Shown: piece after piece, positions 6,435-17,295 of the stretch
How positions within the stretch are numbered: position 1 is the stretch's first letter
Layout: each line of letters opens with the position of its first letter
Assembly: GCF_003026475.1 (NCBI RefSeq)
Contig: NZ_PYMC01000020.1
Coordinates: 1 to 64,000 of the forward strand
DNA from: Photobacterium lipolyticum
GTDB lineage: Bacteria; Pseudomonadota; Gammaproteobacteria; Enterobacterales; Vibrionaceae
Length of the DNA stretch: 64,000 nt
Reading direction: 5' to 3'
Notes under the pieces: generated by a model
The model's database searches: none
What the model was told of the DNA's origin: nothing
Seen by the model: the letters and a program-made list of their open reading frames with translations, nothing else
Program-made: the position numbers and the translations under genes

Positions 6435-9400
6435 GTGTTTACTGTTTATCACTCAAACCAACTGGATTTATTGAAATCGCTGCTGGTTGAACTGATCCGC
6501 CTCAATCCTCTTGATAACCCATTCGAACCAGAACAAATTCTGGTGCAAAGCCCCGGCATGTCGCAATGGCTGAAGATGGAGCTGGCGAAATCATTTGGTG
6601 TCGCGGCAAACCTCGAATTCCCTCTGCCTGCAACCTACATCTGGAAAATGTTTACCCAGGTGTTGGCTGACGTGCCCGAGCGCAGTGCTTTCAATAAAGA
6701 AGCGATGACCTGGAAGTTGATGGAGGTATTGCCTGAGCAGCTGGAGAAGCCGGAGTTTGAGCCGCTTAAACGGTATTTAGAACATGATCAAGACAGTCTG
6801 AAAAGTTATCAGCTGGCAGAAAAAATCGCAGATATTTTTGACCAGTACTTAGTGTATCGCCCGGAGTGGATCCAACAATGGGAAGCGGGTGACGTCGTTG
6901 CCGAATTAGAGGGTGAACATCCGTGGCAGCCCATTTTGTGGCAGGCATTATATGATCATACCCTGGCATTAGAGCAATCGCCGTATCATCGTGCCAATTT
7001 GTACGAGCATTTTATCGATACGCTTGAGAACTACACTCACAGCGGAACTTTGCCTGAAGGGCTTCCTAAACGATTGTTTGTCTTTGGTATCTCGTCGTTA
7101 CCCCCTCGCTACCTTGATGCCTTGGCGGCAATGGGCGAGCATATTGACGTTCATCTGATGTTTACTAACCCTTGTCGTTATTACTGGGGCGATGTCCGTG
7201 ACCGTAAATACCTGGCGCGGCTCGCGGCAAAACAGCGTTTACAAGTGAAATGGTTAGATGATCACAGTGAGCAGGGCGAGTTAGCCGAGCAGCTTAAAGG
7301 CAGCGTTGAAGACAATATCCATGATGACATGCACAACGATGTGGTCGGCAACAGCCTGCTGGCTTCAATGGGCAAACTCGGACGGGATAATTTGTATCTG
7401 TTGTCTGAAATGCAAGCCCGGGAAGTGGAAGCGTTTGTGGATATTGAAGCAGATACGCTGCTGCATTCTATTCAGGCCGATATTCTCAATTTAGAAGATC
7501 GCCAAAATGACGATATTTTAGATTCCAGCTTCCATAAGTTGCCCGTTGCGGCGAATGATCCTTCCCTGTCTATTCACGCTTGTCATAGCCCGATGCGGGA
7601 AGTGGAAGTGCTGCATGACAAACTGCTCGCCATGTTTGATGCTGATGAAAACCTCAAGCCGCGTGATGTGATTGTGATGGTGGCCGATATCAATGCCTAC
7701 GGGCCAGCCATTCAGGCGGTATTTGGTAATGCGCCGGGTAATCGTTATATTCCGTTTTCCATCTCAGATCGAACTGCGGAACAGGAAAACCCGGTTCTGC
7801 TGGCTTTCCTGCGTTTGCTGGCCCTGCCTGAAAGCCGTTGTCACGCATCTGAACTACTGGAACTGCTCGAAGTGCCGGCAGTAATGAGCAAGTTTGGCTT
7901 TGACAGTAATAGCTTTGGGCAAATCAAGCGCTGGATTGAAGAAGCCGGTGTTCGCTGGGGCTTAGATAAAGAGACGGCCTGTCAGTTTGAGTTGCCGGAG
8001 CAACATCAGAATACCTGGTTGTTCGGTATTCAGCGTATGTTACTGGGTTATGCCATGCCTCACGATGCGGGTTTATTTGAAGGGATTTCTGCTTATGAGC
8101 AGGTACAGGGCTTAGATGCCGAGCTTGCCGGTCAGTTAGCGAGCTTTATTGATAGCCTGATCGCTTACCGTGAACAGCTGGCGCAGCCGCAATCGGTGAC
8201 AGCCTGGACGGAGCGATTAAATCAGTTATTAGATGATTTCTTTGCCGTCGAACTGGAAGGCGAACTGATCCTTAAATCGATCCGTGACAGCTTACATCGC
8301 TTACATGAACAGCTTGATGATGCCGGTTATCAAACATTGATCACCCCCGCGGTTCTGACCCAGTACCTGCAAGATAAACTATCGGGCGAGCGGGTGAGTC
8401 AGCGCTTCTTAGCGGGTCAGGTTAACTTCTGTACTCTGATGCCAATGCGCTCTATTCCGTTCAAGGCAGTTTGCTTGCTGGGCATGAACGATGGCGCTTA
8501 CCCGCGAAATATTGCGCCGGAAGGCTTTGATTTAATGGACGGCCGCACCAAAGCGGGTGATCGATCTCGCCGTGATGATGACCGCTACCTGTTCCTTGAA
8601 GCGATCCAGTCGGCACAGGAAACCCTTTATATCAGCTATGTGGGCCGTTCGATTCAGGACAACAGCGAAAAAGTGCCGTCGGTACTGGTCAGTGAGCTGG
8701 TGGAATATTGTCAGCAAGGTTATTGCGTGGCAGGTGATCAATTGCTCCCTGTCGACGCATCAGCGGTGCGGATCAAAGATCAGTTAATTCATCACCACCC
8801 GTTAGTCCCGTTCAGCCCTGATGCCTTTACGGGTCAGCAAACCAGCTATGCCGTGGAATGGTTACCGGCGGCCTTGCGTGACGGTAAAGCAGGTAAAGAT
8901 TTCCAGCTGGCGGCCCTTGAGGAAGAGTCACTTGACGCGGAGCAAACACGCGAGCTGGATCTGGCTGAATTACAGCGATTCTGGCGCTTACCTGTGCGTT
9001 ATTTCTTTAATCGTCGTTTAAAAGTATTCTTTGAACCGCCGATGGGTGTGATGGAAGATGATGAACCCTTTGTACTTAACGGTTTAGACAGTTATTTGAT
9101 GCGCGATCAATTACTGGCGTTGCTGCTTGATGCCAAATTGAATCAGCAAAATGATGATGACGTATTCAGACAATTTTCAGCGGAACAGAAGGCGGCAGGA
9201 AATGTCCCTGTCGCGGCGTTTGGCGAGTTAGAGCTGGAAGCGACACGAATCGAAGTGATCGCACTGGCCGATTCAATTGTCCCGTTACTGGCGGGCCCGC
9301 TGGATGATCATGAAGTGGATATCGCTTTCCAGATTGAAGGACAAGAGATCCGGCTGCAGGGCTGGCTCAAGCAGCGTTATCAAGCCGGACTGGTACGTTA

Positions 9401-9875
9401 TCGCAGTGGCAAAGTTCGTGTGCAGGATTTATTAACCGCATGGTTCGATCACCTTTGTCTGGCCGCGGGAGGCCAGAGCCAGATCACTCACCTGATTGGT
9501 ACCGATAACCATTTAACCTTACTTAAGGTTGAGCCTGAGCAGGCCAATGCTTACCTCAAAGAAGCCGTGAGTTTGTATTACCAGGGCTTGAATAAGCCGT
9601 TGCCGTATTTTCCGAAAACGGCCCTTGCGGGTATTAATGCGTGTATTGGTCGCGACGGCAGCTGGAAAGATGATGCCGATACCTTGGAAAAATCACTCAA
9701 GAAAATGGCTGATTGTTTTAATGACGGCTATCTCTATCCGGGCGAAGGGGCCGACAATTATATTGCCCGGGTCTGGCCGCAATGGAACGAAACGCTAGCG
9801 AATGAGGCATCACAAATGGCGAGCCGAATATTACAGGCTGCCGTTTTACATAGCGAAACAGCGGAAGAATCGTAG
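6435..9875 (+). CDS. recC: exodeoxyribonuclease V gamma subunit RecC
   Basis: RecC is the scaffold and Chi-recognition subunit of RecBCD, which processes double-strand breaks for homologous recombination and degrades linear DNA. The 1146-residue protein is close to E. coli RecC (1122) and matches along its length. Examples are FDQYLVYRPEW near residue 135, LFVFGISSLPPRYL near 215, SQRFLAGQVNFCTLMPMRSIPFK near 660 and RSRRDDDRYLFLEA near 712. RecC has helicase-like and nuclease-like folds without their catalytic residues. The start is GTG 6435, giving MFTVYHSNQLDLL. recB follows after 270 bases with no ptrA in between. Confidence 0.97.
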   Translation: MFTVYHSNQLDLLKSLLVELIRLNPLDNPFEPEQILVQSPGMSQWLKMELAKSFGVAANLEFPLPATYIWKMFTQVLADVPERSAFNKEAMTWKLMEVLPEQLEKPEFEPLKRYLEHDQDSLKSYQLAEKIADIFDQYLVYRPEWIQQWEAGDVVAELEGEHPWQPILWQALYDHTLALEQSPYHRANLYEHFIDTLENYTHSGTLPEGLPKRLFVFGISSLPPRYLDALAAMGEHIDVHLMFTNPCRYYWGDVRDRKYLARLAAKQRLQVKWLDDHSEQGELAEQLKGSVEDNIHDDMHNDVVGNSLLASMGKLGRDNLYLLSEMQAREVEAFVDIEADTLLHSIQADILNLEDRQNDDILDSSFHKLPVAANDPSLSIHACHSPMREVEVLHDKLLAMFDADENLKPRDVIVMVADINAYGPAIQAVFGNAPGNRYIPFSISDRTAEQENPVLLAFLRLLALPESRCHASELLELLEVPAVMSKFGFDSNSFGQIKRWIEEAGVRWGLDKETACQFELPEQHQNTWLFGIQRMLLGYAMPHDAGLFEGISAYEQVQGLDAELAGQLASFIDSLIAYREQLAQPQSVTAWTERLNQLLDDFFAVELEGELILKSIRDSLHRLHEQLDDAGYQTLITPAVLTQYLQDKLSGERVSQRFLAGQVNFCTLMPMRSIPFKAVCLLGMNDGAYPRNIAPEGFDLMDGRTKAGDRSRRDDDRYLFLEAIQSAQETLYISYVGRSIQDNSEKVPSVLVSELVEYCQQGYCVAGDQLLPVDASAVRIKDQLIHHHPLVPFSPDAFTGQQTSYAVEWLPAALRDGKAGKDFQLAALEEESLDAEQTRELDLAELQRFWRLPVRYFFNRRLKVFFEPPMGVMEDDEPFVLNGLDSYLMRDQLLALLLDAKLNQQNDDDVFRQFSAEQKAAGNVPVAAFGELELEATRIEVIALADSIVPLLAGPLDDHEVDIAFQIEGQEIRLQGWLKQRYQAGLVRYRSGKVRVQDLLTAWFDHLCLAAGGQSQITHLIGTDNHLTLLKVEPEQANAYLKEAVSLYYQGLNKPLPYFPKTALAGINACIGRDGSWKDDADTLEKSLKKMADCFNDGYLYPGEGADNYIARVWPQWNETLANEASQMASRILQAAVLHSETAEES

Positions 9876-9897
9876 GGAAAAATATAAAGGGGTGTAG

Positions 9898-9950
9898 TGT
9901 GGTCGTCAGCAAATCATTCTTATTTGTAGGGTGTTCGCTGTACGACCACA
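9898..9950. repeat. imperfect inverted repeat after recC
   Basis: TGTGGTCGTCAGC (9898-9910) pairs with GCTGTACGACCACA (9937-9950) with one bulged base, around a 26-base loop. There is no T run, so it is not an obvious terminator. It lies 22 bases after recC in the recC-recB gap. Confidence 0.45.
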
Positions 9951-10089
9951 GGTCCAGAGGCAGACCAAGTTTCTGGCCGCGATACTAACCAAACTACGAA
10001 CGGTAAACCGTGAGTAAACTCTCACATAAATAGAATAAAATGTTATTCCAGATACTGAAAACCCGTTATAAGCATTGGATCACAAAACT

Positions 10090-10109
10090 AATGTGATCAT
10101 TATCACTAA
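10090..10109. promoter_or_regulatory. CRP-like site upstream of recB
   Basis: The sequence TGTGA-TCATTA-TCACT matches the CRP half-site pair TGTGA-N6-TCACA at nine of ten positions, centred about 46 bases before the recB start. This is a visual match only. Confidence 0.35.
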
Positions 10110-10145
10110 CGGATCTGGTTTCTGAATCAAACAGGGTGATGTCTG

Positions 10146-13100
10146 ATGACTCAAGCAATAACGCAAGACTCCGAATGTCATTCGCAGTCAGGCTCGGGAA
10201 CACATTTGATGCCGAAATCAGTCGGGGCAGCAACCCTGCAGCCAATGACATTTCCACTGCATGGGGCCCGTTTGATCGAAGCCTCTGCGGGTACAGGTAA
10301 AACCTTTACGATTGCCAGCTTATATTTACGTTTGCTGCTGGGCCATGGCAGTGCAGAAACGCGACATGCCACCGAGCTGACCGTTGATAAAATTCTGGTT
10401 GTAACCTTTACCGAAGCGGCGACCGCCGAATTAAGAGATCGCATTCGAGCCCGGATCCATGATGCCCGGTTAGCATTTAGCCGGGGTGTCAGTCACGATC
10501 CGGTGATCCAGCCTTTGCTTGAGGAAATTAGCGATCATCAGACGGCGGCGCAGATTTTACTGCAAGCTGAGCGTCAGATGGATGAAGCGGCTATCTATAC
10601 CATTCATGGTTTTTGTCAGCGCATGCTGACCCAAAATGCCTTTGAGTCGGGCAGCCGTTTTAATAATGAATTCGTGACCGATGAAAGCCAGCTGAAAAGT
10701 TTAGTCGCGGCCGACTACTGGCGTCGTAATTTCTACCACTTGCCGCATAGCCTGGCGGTTGAAGTGCGAGACGTATGGTCTTCGCCGGCGGCGTTACTGA
10801 AAGATATCGGTGGCAGTTTAACCGGTGCTCCGGTGAAGTTAAGCGTCGAGGCGATGACGGATTCACTGGCTGAATTGCACAATAAAAACCTCGACCGCAT
10901 CGACGGTTTTAAAGCGTTATGGCGTGAACATGAAGCGGATCTGGAAGCATTGATAGCCAATTCCGGTGTAAACAAGCGCAGCTATACCAAAAAGAGTTTG
11001 CCGGCATGGTTAGAACAGGTGGGCTTATGGGCGGCATCGCCAACCTTGGGCTACGACTTGCCGGATAAGCTCGATCGCTTCCATCAGCAGGTGCTGATCG
11101 AAAAAACGGCAAAAGGTGACGCCCCTGAGCATGAGGTGTTTGCTGCTGTTGCTGAGCTGCTTGATAACCCGGCCAATCTGCGCGATCCCTTAATGGCTCA
11201 CGCAATAGAAGAATGCCGCACCCTGCTCGCGAAAGCCAAAGAGCGCAAAGGCTGGTTATCGTTCGATGACTTGCTGACTCAGCTCTCTGCGGCGATCGAT
11301 AATGATCGTGACGAGCTGCTGGTTGAGCGCATTCGCAGCCAGTATCCCGTGGCGATGATTGATGAATTCCAGGATACCGATCCCCTCCAGTACAGTATTT
11401 TCAGCAACATCTATACCACCGAAAGTGCAGAGCAGGCGCAGTGCGGTTTGTTTATGATCGGCGATCCTAAGCAGGCTATCTATGCTTTTCGCGGTGCTGA
11501 TATTTTCACTTATATTCAAGCGCGTCGTCAGGTCAGTGATCATTACACCCTGGGTACTAACTGGCGCTCAACCGCCGACATGATTGCCTCGGTCAATCGG
11601 GTATTTGAACAGCCGGATAGCCCGTTTATTTACGATCAGGACATTCAGTTCCTGTCGGTGAACCATAGCCCCAAAGCGCCGGAACGTAGCTGGTGGCTCG
11701 ATAATCAGGCTCAGCATGCGCTGACCTTCTGGCATCAGGATAGCCTGGATGGCAAACCCGTGACTAAAGGCAGTTATCAGCAAGTGATGGCCGAGGCGAC
11801 GGCAGCCCAGATCCAGAATGTTCTCACCCAATCCCAGCAAGGTAGTGCCTTTTTCCAAGACAAAGAGCACAAGAAAGCCATTCAGGCGAGTGATATTGCT
11901 GTCCTGGTCAGAACCGGCAATGAAGGCAAGCTGGTACGTCAGGCCTTAGCTGAACAGGGGATTGCCAGTGTCTATTTATCGAATCGCGACAGTGTGTTTT
12001 CCACGCCGGAAGCCGCTGATATGCAGCGTTTATTGCAAGCGGTATTAACACCAGAAGATGATCGCGCACTGCGTGCGGCGTTAGCTTCCAGTCTCTTTGC
12101 GTTAACGGCGGTCGATTTAGACCAGCTCAATAGTGATGAAACCGAGTGGGAAACGGCCGTTAATGCGTTTAAAGACTACCGTAAATTGTGGTTAACCCGC
12201 GGTGTGATGCCAATGCTGCGCAGTGTGATGGCTAAATCGACCATTGCTGAACGTTTGTTAGCGGAAGAGGGCGGCGAGCGGCGTCTGACGGATTTACTGC
12301 ATATTGGTGAATTGCTGCAGGAAGCCAGCCAGACCTTAGACAGTGATTACGGCCTGTTACGCTGGTTAGCCGAACACATTGCAGAGCCTAACGGTAATGC
12401 GGAAGATCAGGTTTTACGTTTGGAGTCAGAGCGGAACCTGGTGCAGATCGTCACGATCCATAAATCGAAAGGGCTGGAATACGATCTGGTATTCCTGCCG
12501 TTTGTTTGTAGCTATCGTGAAGTCGACAAGAAAAGCGAAGTGAAGTATCACGATGAACAGGCAAATATCACCGTTCTTGATATTACTAAGCAAGACGACT
12601 CGATAGAAAAAGCCGATAAAGAGCGTCTGGCAGAAGATCTACGCTTGATCTACGTCGCGCTAACGCGAGCGGTCTATGGTTGTTTTGTTGGTATGGCGCC
12701 AATCCGTAATGGCCGCAGTACCAAAGAGCCGACTGGCCTGCACCATTCTGCCATGGGGCATTTGGTGCAAAATGGTCAGGAAGGCAGTATCGCGGCTCTG
12801 GAGCTTGCCCTGGCTAAACTGGCTGAAAGCCAGCCGGCAATCACAGTGGCCGAGCCGCCAGGTTTGCCAGATAGCAAATGGCAGCCAGTCGAGCAGGATG
12901 CACCGACACTGCAGCCAAGTGAATTTAACGCAAAAATTGAACGTAACTGGTGGATGACCAGTTACTCCAGCCTGGTCAAGCAGGGCCATCAGGCCTATCA
13001 CGACAGCAGCTTGGATCTGCCCGGTTTTGATATCGATTCTGCGGCAGAAAAAGCGCAGGACGGCGAAGAGGCGATCATTGAGCTTGAGCCTGAGTACTCC

Positions 13101-13823
13101 ATTTATACCTTCCCCCGTGGTGCGCGTCCGGGCACGTTTTTACATACCGTGTTCGAAGAAATTGACTTTACCGCACCGGTAGATAGCCCTGAAACCGTCA
13201 CTATCCTGACTGAGTTACTGCTGCGGGAAAATTACGAGGCGGCCTGGCTGCCAGTGCTGCAAAAGCTGATTGAAGATGTTCTTCATTGCCCGCTGGATGG
13301 CAATGATCTTAAGTTGGTTGATAAAAAAGCGACCCAACGTTTAACTGAAATGGAGTTTTTGCTGCCGATTGAATTGCTCTCTTCTGCGATGCTGAACAAG
13401 GTGATTGCCAGACACGATAGTATCTCTGCCCGGGCCGGTGAGTTAGGCTTTGCTACCGTAAGCGGAATGCTGAAAGGCTTTATTGACTTAGTGTTTGAAC
13501 ATCAGGGTAAATACTATGTACTGGACTGGAAATCGAATCACTTAGGCGATGATCCTAATGCCTATCGGGGGGAGCTGCTGACCGGGGCCATGCGCGATCA
13601 CCGCTACGATCTGCAATACCAGATTTATGCCTTAGCCTTGCAGCGTTTTTTGCGCAGCCGCATTCCAGCCTATGACTATGAAACGCATTTTGGCGGGGTC
13701 TATTACCTCTTCTTACGCGGTATGGATGCCGGCAGTGACAGCGGCATTTTTTATGCGCGTCCGACCCAATCCTTGCTGGCTGAATTAGACCTGTTAATTG
13801 ATGGAGAGCAGATTGATGCTTAA
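10146..13823 (+). CDS. recB: exodeoxyribonuclease V beta subunit RecB
   Basis: RecB is the 3'-5' helicase and the only nuclease of RecBCD. The 1225-residue protein has a superfamily 1 Walker A, EASAGTGKTFT, at residues 45-55, motif II MIDEFQDTDP near 405, and QIVTIHKSKGLEYDLVF near 770. A C-terminal RecB nuclease domain carries the metal-binding Asp and Lys in VLDWKSNHLG near 1124. It is slightly longer than E. coli RecB (1180), mainly through an N-terminal extension of about 35 residues before the helicase core. recD overlaps its end by 8 bases, indicating translational coupling. In E. coli ptrA separates recC and recB; here it is absent. Confidence 0.97.
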   Translation: MTQAITQDSECHSQSGSGTHLMPKSVGAATLQPMTFPLHGARLIEASAGTGKTFTIASLYLRLLLGHGSAETRHATELTVDKILVVTFTEAATAELRDRIRARIHDARLAFSRGVSHDPVIQPLLEEISDHQTAAQILLQAERQMDEAAIYTIHGFCQRMLTQNAFESGSRFNNEFVTDESQLKSLVAADYWRRNFYHLPHSLAVEVRDVWSSPAALLKDIGGSLTGAPVKLSVEAMTDSLAELHNKNLDRIDGFKALWREHEADLEALIANSGVNKRSYTKKSLPAWLEQVGLWAASPTLGYDLPDKLDRFHQQVLIEKTAKGDAPEHEVFAAVAELLDNPANLRDPLMAHAIEECRTLLAKAKERKGWLSFDDLLTQLSAAIDNDRDELLVERIRSQYPVAMIDEFQDTDPLQYSIFSNIYTTESAEQAQCGLFMIGDPKQAIYAFRGADIFTYIQARRQVSDHYTLGTNWRSTADMIASVNRVFEQPDSPFIYDQDIQFLSVNHSPKAPERSWWLDNQAQHALTFWHQDSLDGKPVTKGSYQQVMAEATAAQIQNVLTQSQQGSAFFQDKEHKKAIQASDIAVLVRTGNEGKLVRQALAEQGIASVYLSNRDSVFSTPEAADMQRLLQAVLTPEDDRALRAALASSLFALTAVDLDQLNSDETEWETAVNAFKDYRKLWLTRGVMPMLRSVMAKSTIAERLLAEEGGERRLTDLLHIGELLQEASQTLDSDYGLLRWLAEHIAEPNGNAEDQVLRLESERNLVQIVTIHKSKGLEYDLVFLPFVCSYREVDKKSEVKYHDEQANITVLDITKQDDSIEKADKERLAEDLRLIYVALTRAVYGCFVGMAPIRNGRSTKEPTGLHHSAMGHLVQNGQEGSIAALELALAKLAESQPAITVAEPPGLPDSKWQPVEQDAPTLQPSEFNAKIERNWWMTSYSSLVKQGHQAYHDSSLDLPGFDIDSAAEKAQDGEEAIIELEPEYSIYTFPRGARPGTFLHTVFEEIDFTAPVDSPETVTILTELLLRENYEAAWLPVLQKLIEDVLHCPLDGNDLKLVDKKATQRLTEMEFLLPIELLSSAMLNKVIARHDSISARAGELGFATVSGMLKGFIDLVFEHQGKYYVLDWKSNHLGDDPNAYRGELLTGAMRDHRYDLQYQIYALALQRFLRSRIPAYDYETHFGGVYYLFLRGMDAGSDSGIFYARPTQSLLAELDLLIDGEQIDA

Positions 13824-15900
13824 GCGTTTAGAAGATCTCACCAAACAAGGTGTACTGCGTCCGTTGGATTATCAGTTTGCTAAATTTCTGGCTCAGCGTA
13901 CGCCCGAGTCACATTCTTCGCTACTGGCGTTGGTGGCAGCCTTAGTCAGCCATGAGCTAGGCAAAGGGCATGTATGTCTGATGCTCGATAAAATCGAAAA
14001 CCACTCACTGTTTGGCTTACCCGTCAGAGTTTCGGCGGCGTTGTTAGCGGGCTTACCGGCACCTGAACAATGGGCTGCGGAACTGACGTCGTTGCCTGCG
14101 GTATCGGATGCCTCGGGATCAGGCGCCCGGCAGGCGACTCCACTAGTGCTCGAACAGGGGCGGCTGTACCTACATCGCTACTGGAATTTTGAAAAGCGGG
14201 TGGCAGAGAAACTTCATCATAGCGCGCAATCCATTGAACCGGCAGCGATCATGCCGACGGTGTTGGATGAATTGTTTCCGCGTACCTATACCTACTTGTA
14301 TCAGGCATTGCAGCAGTTGAAGAAAGGGGGCCCCGGGCCTGCCGATAGTGCTGACAGTCGCCACAATGAAGTGTGCGATAAGCTAGATATTGTGTGCGCC
14401 GAACAACTGGACTGGGCGGCCATCGATCAGGTGCTGCTGTCGGCCGACAGAGCGGAAGAGCTGAACCCACTCGATGATCTCATACCGCAGAATGCATGCC
14501 TGAACTGGCAGAAAGTCGCCGCAGCGACGGCGATCACCCGTCAGTTTTCGGTTATTTCAGGGGGGCCGGGCACGGGTAAAACCACGACAGTGGCAAAGTT
14601 ATTGGCAGCGTTGGTCAAGCAGGCACAGCACACCAGCCCTGACGGTGAATTACACGTACCCAACATTAAACTGGTTGCCCCTACGGGTAAGGCTGCTGCC
14701 CGTCTGACAGAATCGATTGGTTTGGCTGTACAGTCTTTACCCGTTGAGCCGGAAGTGCGTCAGCGTATTCCGACTCAGTCCAGTACTATTCATCGTTTGT
14801 TAGGCTCAGTGCCTAATCAGGTCGACTTCCGTCATCACCGGGATAACCCGTTGCACCTTGATGTGCTGGTCGTCGATGAAGCCTCAATGGTGGATTTACC
14901 CATGATGGCACGTTTGCTCGACGCCCTGCCACCGCATGCCAAACTGATTTTGCTCGGTGATCGGGATCAGCTGGCATCGGTTGAGGCGGGGGCGGTACTC
15001 GGGGATATCTGCGCCTTTTCGTCTCAGGGATACAGTCAGGAACAAGGCCGGCTGCTGAGCCATCTGACGGGGTTTAATTTGTCTCCGATCCAGGCTGGCG
15101 ACGTCAGTAAAGTGGCTGATAGCCTCTGCATGCTGCGTAAAAGCTACCGGTTTCATGCCGATTCAGGCATTGGAAAGCTGGCGAAAGCCATCAACGAAGG
15201 CAAGCCGTATGATGTCGAAAAAGTGTGCCAACAGGGCTTTAAAGATATCAATAGCTACCCGTTGAGCGCTGAAAGTTACCAGACCATGATTAATCTGACG
15301 GTGACGTTCTATCGCGATTATTTAGATGCGATTGAGCTGAAACAGGAACCGAAAGACGTACTGACAGCCTTTTCTAAAGTTCGGTTATTGTGTGCATTGC
15401 GAGAAGGTGATTTCGGTGTGGCAGGCTTAAACCAACGCATTGAACGTGAACTGGTTCGTATTGGTAAAATTCGCCCGACGGATGAGACCTGGTATGCGGG
15501 ACGTCCGGTTATGATCACCCGTAATGATCATGGCTTAGGCTTATATAACGGTGATATCGGTATTGCGATGACTGATCATAAGGTGACTCCTGAGAAGCCG
15601 CATTTGCGGGTTTACTTTGAGATGCCTGACGGCTCGATCCGTAGCGTGCTGCCTAGCCGCCTGCCGGCACATGAGACGGTATATGCGATGACAATCCATA
15701 AATCTCAGGGATCGGAATTTGCCGATACCTTGATGGTACTGCCGGCAGATTTCAGTCCGATATTGACCCGTGAGTTGATCTATACAGGTGTTACCCGAGC
15801 GAAAGAAAAGCTGCATCTTTTTGCTCAGCAAGAGGTGGTCAACCGGGCTGTGCGCTTACGTACAGAACGAGCGAGTGGATTGGCGCAGTTGCTGGCCTAA
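13816..15900 (+). CDS. recD: exodeoxyribonuclease V alpha subunit RecD
   Basis: RecD is the 5'-3' helicase of RecBCD. The 694-residue protein has Walker A SGGPGTGKTTT near residue 247, motif II VVDEASMVD near 352 and the C-terminal TIHKSQGSEF motif near 620, followed by IYTGVTRAKEKL. It is longer than E. coli RecD (608). The start ATG 13816 overlaps the end of recB and has GGAGAG seven bases upstream. An in-frame TTG/ATG 15-18 bases earlier lacks such a site. The gene is convergent with argA, the same arrangement as in E. coli. Confidence 0.96.
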   Translation: MLKRLEDLTKQGVLRPLDYQFAKFLAQRTPESHSSLLALVAALVSHELGKGHVCLMLDKIENHSLFGLPVRVSAALLAGLPAPEQWAAELTSLPAVSDASGSGARQATPLVLEQGRLYLHRYWNFEKRVAEKLHHSAQSIEPAAIMPTVLDELFPRTYTYLYQALQQLKKGGPGPADSADSRHNEVCDKLDIVCAEQLDWAAIDQVLLSADRAEELNPLDDLIPQNACLNWQKVAAATAITRQFSVISGGPGTGKTTTVAKLLAALVKQAQHTSPDGELHVPNIKLVAPTGKAAARLTESIGLAVQSLPVEPEVRQRIPTQSSTIHRLLGSVPNQVDFRHHRDNPLHLDVLVVDEASMVDLPMMARLLDALPPHAKLILLGDRDQLASVEAGAVLGDICAFSSQGYSQEQGRLLSHLTGFNLSPIQAGDVSKVADSLCMLRKSYRFHADSGIGKLAKAINEGKPYDVEKVCQQGFKDINSYPLSAESYQTMINLTVTFYRDYLDAIELKQEPKDVLTAFSKVRLLCALREGDFGVAGLNQRIERELVRIGKIRPTDETWYAGRPVMITRNDHGLGLYNGDIGIAMTDHKVTPEKPHLRVYFEMPDGSIRSVLPSRLPAHETVYAMTIHKSQGSEFADTLMVLPADFSPILTRELIYTGVTRAKEKLHLFAQQEVVNRAVRLRTERASGLAQLLA

Positions 15901-15914
15901 TTGATTTTCAGGCG

Positions 15915-15950
15915 AAAAAAGACAGCCAGCAGTGTCTGCTGGCTGTCTTT
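15915..15950. terminator. bidirectional terminator between recD and argA
   Basis: A twelve-base-pair stem GACAGCCAGCAG/CTGCTGGCTGTC with an A run before and T bases after, so it can act on both strands between the convergent genes. Confidence 0.9.
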
Positions 15951-15969
15951 ATGAGGATGTCGAAGATGC

Positions 15970-17295
15970 TCAGAGTGTTAGCGTTAAGATCTTTGACTTG
16001 CGCTGGAAGTTATACAGCGCCTTTTTTGCCATTGGTAACTGCTCGACATCCGTTTCAATAAAGCCTTGTTCACGGAACCAGTGCAGACTGCGTGTGGTTA
16101 AAACAAACAGTTGTTTTAAGCCTTGCTCTTTGGCTTGCATGCGAAGCCGGTTAAGCAGCAATGCGCCACGATCGCCGTCTCTGAAATCGGGATGCACCGC
16201 CACACAGGCCATTTCGGCCATTTTCTCTTCCGGGAAAGGATAGAGCGCGGCACAGGCGATGATCAGACCGTCACGTTCAACAATCGTAAATCGCTCAATT
16301 TCCTGTTCCAGCTGCTCGCGGGATCGGCGTACCAAGATCCCTTCTTGCTCCAGCGGATAAATGAGCTCTAAGATACCGCCAATATCGTCAATGCCCGCCG
16401 TGTGGACTTTTTCGGCACTGGCCATCACAATTTGGGTACCAATCCCGTCAAGTGAGAACAGTTCCTGGATCAGAGCGCCGTCTTCTTTATAGCTGATCAG
16501 ATGGCTGCGGGGAACGCCGGCGCGACATGCCGTGATCGCCCCGCGTAAAAAGCGTGCTGTGCCACATTCATCGTCATCGGCATCTACCAGGCGCTGTAAA
16601 GCCATTTCGGCTTCATTGGGTAGCAGTTCAGAAGCCACTTCACCCTGCTCGCTGAGCACCCCTTGTTCAGAGCAGAAGCCAATCAATTTGTCTGCCTTTA
16701 ATCGAATCGCTAACTGAGTGGCCACTTCTTCCGAGGTGAGATTAAAGCATTCCCCTGTCACCGAGCTGGCGACGGGGCCAAGCAGGACAATGGAGTGCTG
16801 ATCTAACTGGCGGTGAATGCCATCAGCATCTATCCGGCGGATACGACCGCTATGGCAATAATCGATGCCTTCATCTATACCGAGTGGCTGCGCGATAATG
16901 AAGTTGCCACTGACGACGTTAATTTGTGCGCCGGCCATTGGGGTATTGTTTAGTCCCATCGAAAATCGGGCAGTAATATCGAGCTGTAGCTGTCCAGCGG
17001 CCTGCTTAACCAGTTCTAAGGCCCGTTCGTCGGTAACCCTTACCCCGTTATGATAAGGCGTTGAATACCCTTGGCTGGTTAATAAATGTGAGATCTGGGG
17101 ACGGGCACCGTAAACCACCACAATCCGCAGTCCAAGGCTGTTAAGTAGTGCTATATCATTGACAATATTGGAAAAATTACGATCTGCAATGGCCTCACCA
17201 CCGAGCATGATAATAATGGTTTTCCCGCTGTGGGCATTCACATATGGCGCCGATTGCCGAAACCCTTTGACCAGGGCCGTACTACGAAGCTTCAA
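15970..17295 (-). CDS. argA: amino-acid N-acetyltransferase (N-acetylglutamate synthase) ArgA
   Basis: ArgA acetylates glutamate with acetyl-CoA, the first step of arginine synthesis. It has an N-terminal amino-acid-kinase-like domain ([44 protein letters not shown]) and a C-terminal GNAT domain ([24 protein letters not shown]). I choose the TTG at 17295 (then [14 protein letters not shown]), giving 441 residues, because it aligns with the E. coli start (443 residues) and has a GGA nine bases upstream. Upstream ATGs at 17349 and 17328 lack ribosome sites. AT-rich half-sites resembling ARG boxes lie at 17320-17345, but their spacing is poor. Confidence 0.95.
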   Translation of the reverse strand: MKLRSTALVKGFRQSAPYVNAHSGKTIIIMLGGEAIADRNFSNIVNDIALLNSLGLRIVVVYGARPQISHLLTSQGYSTPYHNGVRVTDERALELVKQAAGQLQLDITARFSMGLNNTPMAGAQINVVSGNFIIAQPLGIDEGIDYCHSGRIRRIDADGIHRQLDQHSIVLLGPVASSVTGECFNLTSEEVATQLAIRLKADKLIGFCSEQGVLSEQGEVASELLPNEAEMALQRLVDADDDECGTARFLRGAITACRAGVPRSHLISYKEDGALIQELFSLDGIGTQIVMASAEKVHTAGIDDIGGILELIYPLEQEGILVRRSREQLEQEIERFTIVERDGLIIACAALYPFPEEKMAEMACVAVHPDFRDGDRGALLLNRLRMQAKEQGLKQLFVLTTRSLHWFREQGFIETDVEQLPMAKKALYNFQRKSKILTLTL

